Shown in pieces: positions 57,120-64,000 of a DNA stretch of 64,000 nucleotides. Location of the stretch: NCBI GenBank assembly GCA_951213105.1, contig OX578138.1, forward strand, positions 96,067,114 through 96,131,113, given 5' to 3'. The notes beneath the pieces are model-generated. The model made no database searches and was not told the origin of the DNA. It saw nothing but the letters and a program-made list of their open reading frames with translations. The DNA comes from Amaurobius ferox. Its lineage: Eukaryota > Arthropoda > Arachnida > Araneae > Amaurobiidae. How positions within the stretch are numbered: the stretch's first letter is position 1; every line of letters starts with the position of its first letter. A program made the translations under genes and the position numbers.

Positions 57120-57880
57120 TGCAAAGAATAACCAACACAGATATTTTTGTATGAAAAAATGTTTGAAATTCATGTTTATAGAATGATATTCTGAATGACA
57201 ATTGCTTATTTAACTTCATTAATTCTTTTATTTAGCAATTATCTCTAATAGTATCATACCTCCTAATGCCAAGCATTCCGGCATGTAATTTCATTAAAAA
57301 TATTTTTTTAAATATATTCCTAATTTAATTCCAACTTGAAATTTATTCATATTTACTCTCGAGACTACTCCATGTGTTTATTATATTGTATACTAGTAGC
57401 ACACACACGCACACATAACCAGTGGTCATAGATAATATTGTTAAGGCCTATCCTCTGTAATCGTGGGTGTTTATTCACAAGCACAGCGTAAACAGGAATA
57501 CACAGTAAACCAGTACTTAATGCTCCACTAATTTCACAAAAGAACCGATCTCGAAACATTGAGGTATTTCATTTCACAAAACATCCACTACTGTTCTTAA
57601 AACATTGACTAATATAGCGTTTGAATGTGGCTCATATCTCGTCAACTGTTCTCCAACGGAAGGATTACTCCTTTTAAGGACTCTCTATGCGAACTCCCGG
57701 AAATCTCTCCTATCTCATAGAATATTGGATATTTCGAGCTGTTTCTCGAATCTTCGAAAAGTTGCCAAATGTCGGCAATTTGGTGATGAATCTCCAAATC
57801 TGGAAACCCTTTTTCGAAATTCGGCATGTGGAAACCCTAGACTCACGTCAATTTTAAGTGGGACTATTTCCAGGCTATCC
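57120..57880. other. AT-rich stretch; one patch with TTC/GAA triplets
   Basis: A patch near 57740-57760 has alternating TTC and GAA triplets resembling a heat-shock element (TTCTCGAATCTTCGAA). The open frames (64 and 126 codons) are not recognised. Confidence 0.35.
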
Positions 57881-57884
57881 AAAA

Positions 57885-58262
57885 AATTTCATCAAATTCG
57901 GTTCAGACGTTCTCCCGTCATGACGGGACAAACATACATACAGACAGACAGATTTCAATTTTATATATATATAGATTATATTTGACTCTGTTGCTAAACG
58001 ACATGATGTATTTTTCTTCAAATAAATTTGTAGAAAAAATATCGTATGTATAATACTTTCTTTATGGAAGGTTCCTAATGTATTAATAATTTGACCACTC
58101 CTATTCCTAGAAACTCGAAACATTGATTAAGTTTCTAGAGGGGCTCTCCCAAGAATCCCTCTGCTCAGAAAAATGTAATGAAATTCTGAACAGCCATTTT
58201 CCAGTGATGATGAGACAAACATACACATACACATACACACAGACAGAGAGAAAGAAAGAGAG
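57885..58262 (-). repeat. family H repeat, two overlapping parts
   Basis: The complement shares 'atttatttgaagaaaaata.atcatgtcgtttagcaac' with 49780-50112. Two CAGACAGA/ACACATACAC tails (57934-57950; 58213-58245) each follow a 'cgt(g)atgacggga' or 'agtgatgatgagaca' motif. Confidence 0.5.
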
Positions 58263-58279
58263 AGTCATTTTCAATATTA

Positions 58280-58459
<180 letters not shown>

Positions 58460-58811
58460 AATGCTTATACAGGAGATATATAATAATAAGAATAGTTTGA
58501 ATGTCCAATGATAGAAAACAGAGAAGCTGCAACTCGAAAAACTTAACTGTATAACAAACCTACAAAATAAAAGTATTGCACAGCAAATCTTCAATCAAAT
58601 GGAAAAAAATACAAATTTCGAGACATCAAGTTAAAGATTATCAACAAAAATCAATGGTATGGAATCGATAAAAGAAAAACATACAAAATCCAAGCATTAA
58701 TGCAATACACGTGGACAAGGGCCTAAATAATAGAATCGTTCACTTCGCCAAAATTCTTCATCGGGTTCAAGCATTTTGTCGATGCAAACACAAAATATGT
58801 ATGTTCTGAAC

Positions 58812-58844
<33 letters not shown>

Positions 58845-59360
58845 ATGTAATAATAAAAGTAATCAATTCAAGAAATCATGAAATATTAACATCACTATAG
58901 AAGTAAATTCACGGTCATAATGCCGATAATAGAAAATAACAGCACGGGCCCAAATTCGAAGATTAACCGGAATTAAATTAATCTTCAAGTCTGAGTATTT
59001 AATTCAAATTAGTCCAAACAAATGCATGTTTCAGATTGGGCAATAGTAATTAATATAAATGCAAAGACTCAGACTACAGGCACCAAAAGATGAAAAATTG
59101 AAAATTAGGTGATGAAAATTAAGATGAAAATTAGGGAATCTAGTATTGCCATGAGGCAGGAACCCTTCTTCTTTCATCACGTATAAGTGAGATTAACCGC
59201 AACAGTATGAAAAATATCGAGAAGCACCGGAATGAACATGACAAAATACAGCTTAGGAGGCAGAACAAACGTTCACAGCGACCCTCCCAGTGAGCCAGAG
59301 CAGACAGGGCAATTACCTATATAAATAAAACAGTAATGATGAGTGTGTTTGTCTCATCAT
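58460..59360. other. AT-rich stretch, no gene
   Basis: It includes a short (TA)n at 58812-58838. The segment 59300-59360 (GTAATGATGAGTGTGTTTGT) resembles the tail of family H. Confidence 0.4.
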
Positions 59361-59361
59361 C

Positions 59362-61466
<2,105 letters not shown>

Positions 61467-61500
<34 letters not shown>
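61467..61500. repeat. (TA)n tract, right of DDE transposon
   Basis: About 33 bases of TA, the continuation of the tract at 60350-60445. Confidence 0.97.
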
Positions 61501-61506
<6 letters not shown>

Positions 61507-61797
61507 TAAAATTGTAATTCCAATGTTAAAATAGAGGTAGTTACTCATACTACGCTATCTTAAATTTTGCGTACAAAATACAATGAAATAAAATGAAATT
61601 CAACCATATTACAGTTATAATACTTATAGCATATTTATAATTAATAACCTAGGCAAATAAAAAAAATATATGTATATATATATATATATATATAATTTAC
61701 AAATGTAAAGTATTCTGAGATAGCTACATGAAAAAAATTTCTCATACATAAAATATGCAAACATGGCGCTAAGCTGCCCCTGTACACATTTACAAAT
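61501..61797. other. AT-rich spacer with short (TA)n
   Basis: (TA)n at 61670-61694; nothing else is recognised. Confidence 0.4.
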
Positions 61798-62366
61798 ATA
61801 TTTTCCAAAAAGAATACTTAAGTACAGAAAAGCAAAAGATGAATGTGAAAAACAAAAGTAGTCACAACTCCCCCCGGCCACACACGAAAAGTATGTGGCC
61901 GGGGGGAGTTGTGACCCCCACTCTCCGGTTAAGCAATGCTTTATGCCATGACGACACTCCCGGAAGCCGATACTTATACATGGAGTGGCCTTAATACCAT
62001 CAATTACCGAACAGCCAAAACCCACAGCAAAAATTCAAAAACACAAATTGGATGACACACGAAAAGACGGGAGACGGGTTATATCGGCACGTTCATTTGT
62101 AGGCACATTGAGTGAATTGAATAGTGTTTTCGTGTGTCATCCAATTTGTGTTTTTGAATTTTTGCTGTGGGTTTTTGCTGTTCGGTAATTGATGGTATTA
62201 AGGCCATTCCATGTATAAGTATCGGCTTCCGGGAGTGTCGCCATGGCATAAAGCATTGCTTAACCGGAGAGTGGGGGTCACAACTCCCCCCGGCCACTTG
62301 TGATACCTTTCGTTTTTCACATTCATCTTTTGCTTTTCTGTACTTAGGTATTCTTTTTGGAAAATA
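61798..62366. repeat. large inverted repeat, ~245-270 bp arms
   Basis: The left arm (61798-62064) and right arm (62132-62366) are near-identical inverted copies. Ordered blocks are TTTTCCAAAAAGAATAC, GTACAGAAAAGCAAAAGATG, GGAGTTGTGACCCCCACTCT, CGGTTAAGCAATGCTTTATG, CACTCCCGGAAGCCGATACT, AATACCATCAATTACCGAAC and CACAAATTGGATGACACACG. A spacer of about 65 bases separates them. The left arm has about 35 extra bases that create a second hairpin. Frames of 110-133 codons on both strands are shadows of the arms. I do not recognise the arm sequence. Confidence 0.9.
61861..61915. repeat. perfect 22 bp GC-rich hairpin nested in the left arm
   Basis: 61861-61882 (GTCACAACTCCCCCC...) is the exact complement of 61894-61915 (...GGGGGGAGTTGTGAC), with an 11-base loop. 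The right arm has only one copy of this block. Confidence 0.95.
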
Positions 62367-62713
62367 TATATATATATATATATTTTTTTTTGAAGATCCG
62401 TCTTTATGCATTTGGCAAGTGATAGCAGCATTACTTTGTACTGTGTATTTGAACCTAGTTCGAGTATTTAAGAAGCTGACATCTGAGTGCGTTATTACAT
62501 CTTATGATACTTCGGTAACTACTTAATCTATGTCCTCTTCAATTTGGCCTGGTCTTGTGATAATTATGATTGCAGTGCAGTGCCGCGGCATTTGAGACAT
62601 GCATGTTGATAACTGGAGGTGTAAGGTCACTACCCCTTACCGCCATTATGTAAACATCTTACAATGCCTTCCTTCTCTTTTTACCCGTTTTTTCTCTTTT
62701 ATTCTTATTATAT

Positions 62714-62720
<7 letters not shown>
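62367..62720. other. stretch without recognised features
   Basis: It starts with a short (TA)n (62365-62382) and a T run. The slightly GC-richer part near 62560-62650 has no match in the window. Confidence 0.4.

Positions 62721-62808
<88 letters not shown>
62721..62808. repeat. (TA)n tract
   Basis: About 88 bases of uninterrupted TA. The 102-codon frame through it is a repeat translation. Confidence 0.97.
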
Positions 62809-62809
<1 letters not shown>

Positions 62810-62810
<1 letters not shown>

Positions 62811-63285
62811 CATTTTTGTTCAGGTGACAAGAATTATTGTAACATCTGATAAAACATACTACATTGTTTTTATGCTCAAAATACTATACATTAAATTTTT
62901 CATCTGAAAATATGAGCATTTTTATTTTTTTTTGTACATTTAGTGCGATGTATTGCTTAGCATAGTAGTCAAGACAATTCTTCAACGACTGCTAAATATG
63001 ATGACATCACCAATGTCCCTTATGTAGTGGTTGTTTTTTTATACTTCTTATAAGAGATTTTCATGTGTTTTAAAGGACTTTTAATGAAATCCTTGAACAT
63101 TATAGTCGATTTGTTGCAAGGCAGATTCTGATATCAAGCTTCTGCGTTGTATTTAAGATTTTTAAATTGTAGAAAAATGTGTCTTCCACCATGTGTCTTC
63201 CATGTGTTCAGAAAAATGTGTCTTCCAACAGTATTATTATAATAATAATGTTTGTTCAGAAATGAGGAAACACAAAATCGACAAA
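62810..63285. other. AT-rich stretch, nothing recognised
   Basis: A short direct repeat (TGTGTCTTCCA) occurs three times at 63178-63230. Confidence 0.4.
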
Positions 63286-63289
63286 ATGA

Positions 63290-63725
63290 ATGTCTAATGT
63301 GCTACAAGAAAGTGAATGATCTGCTACTACTTAATGCAAAACAGTGAATGATTTTCTTCTACTCAATGAAAGAAAATGAGTGATGTTCTTCTACTCAATG
63401 CAAGAAAGTGAATGATTTTTTTTCTACTTAATGCAAAAAAGTGAATGATTTTCTTCTACTCAATACAAGAAAATGAGTGATGTTCTTCTACTCAATGCAA
63501 GAAAGTGAATGATTTTTTTTCTACTTAATGCAAGAAAGTGAATGATTTTCTTCTACTCAATACAAGAAAAAGAGTGATGTTCTACTACTTAATGCAAGAA
63601 AGTGAATGATTTTCTGCTACTCAATGCTAGAAAGTGAATGATTTTTTTCTACTTAATGCAAGAAAGTGAATGATTTCTACTACTCAATGCAAGAAAGTAA
63701 ATGTTTTTCTACTACTCAATGCATC
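63290..63725 (+). repeat. ~32 bp minisatellite, about 13 units
   Basis: The unit is GTGAATGATTTTCTTCTACT followed by CAATGCAAGAAA, with a variable T run that shifts the length between 30 and 33. Two variants (CTACTCAATGCAAG and CTACTTAATGCAA) tend to alternate, suggesting a higher-order dimer in part of the array. Confidence 0.93.
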
Positions 63726-64000
63726 ACTTTTTGTTGTATTCTAAAATATATGCACTCAGCTATTTTGTAGGATAAAATACATAAGGATTCCCTATGGTAA
63801 GCAGAATATTTTCTGATTAATACTTAGAATATCTTAGGTCTTCAATTCACTCAAAGTTCCCCATGGACTGAATGTATGTATTTGAACCTCTAAGAAATAT
63901 ATTGCTAAAAGATTTCTTGCCTCGGAAAACATTTCAAATATAGACTTTCACTTTTCTTAACTTTACCTCTGCAATAAATGAATTTCAAGTAAATATTTAT
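63726..64000. other. AT-rich stretch to the window edge
   Basis: Nothing recognised. Confidence 0.4.

Overview
This window looks like gene-poor, AT-rich nuclear DNA from an invertebrate animal. An arthropod is most likely and a chelicerate such as a spider is my first guess, because several decayed Tc1 transposases have the flavour of spider copies; this is a guess from memory, not a database result. I find no intact host protein-coding gene. Almost everything that can be recognised is mobile DNA or its debris. Most long open frames are translations of (TA)n, (GT)n or other tandem repeats.

Two sister repeat families, called HA (10 copies) and HB (7 copies) here, cover roughly a fifth of the window. 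Each starts with an ACTTTCC hairpin, continues with a shared 5' module and a TG/TCTG microsatellite, and ends with GGAAAGT followed by a small CATGTG...CACAT hairpin and CAGAT. The subterminal inverted repeats differ between the families but match within each family (ACTTTCCCTGCA in HA, ACTTTCCTTATATA in HB). This layout resembles Helentron-associated elements (DINE-1/HINE type). Three HA copies lie head to tail at 21.9-24.7 kb.

DNA transposons: Tc1-like elements at 13.2-14.8 and 54.3-55.8 kb (both with terminal inverted repeats), decayed Tc1-like copies at 7.4-8.5, 39.0-40.1 and 45.3-45.9 kb, a DDE element sitting inside a (TA)n tract at 60.4-61.5 kb, and several small inverted-repeat elements. 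Retroelements: LINE remnants at 27.1-27.9 (RNase H region), 46.8-47.3 and 59.5-60.35 kb. A decayed DUF7869-type gene lies at 29.4-30.2 kb.

SINEs: a tandem array of three 5S rRNA-headed units (15.5-16.7 kb), one of which also keeps a tRNA-like box A. Their body is shared with a purely tRNA-headed element at 46.3 kb, and 60-80 bp tail fragments of the same body are scattered at 39.4, 40.6 and 43.2 kb, one flanked by a perfect 15 bp target duplication. A second tRNA-derived family (18.1, 20.6, 27.0, 42.0, 43.7-44.1 kb) carries a 33 bp body repeat that has expanded to about ten copies at 18.15-18.5 kb.

The last 8 kb is a patchwork of long (TA)n tracts, a truncated LINE, the DDE element, a large inverted repeat (61.8-62.37 kb) and a 32 bp minisatellite. 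Older low-identity repeat families (labelled C to H) fill much of the remaining space. Family labels are mine. Boundaries are read by eye and are good to roughly 5-30 bases unless a terminal motif is given.
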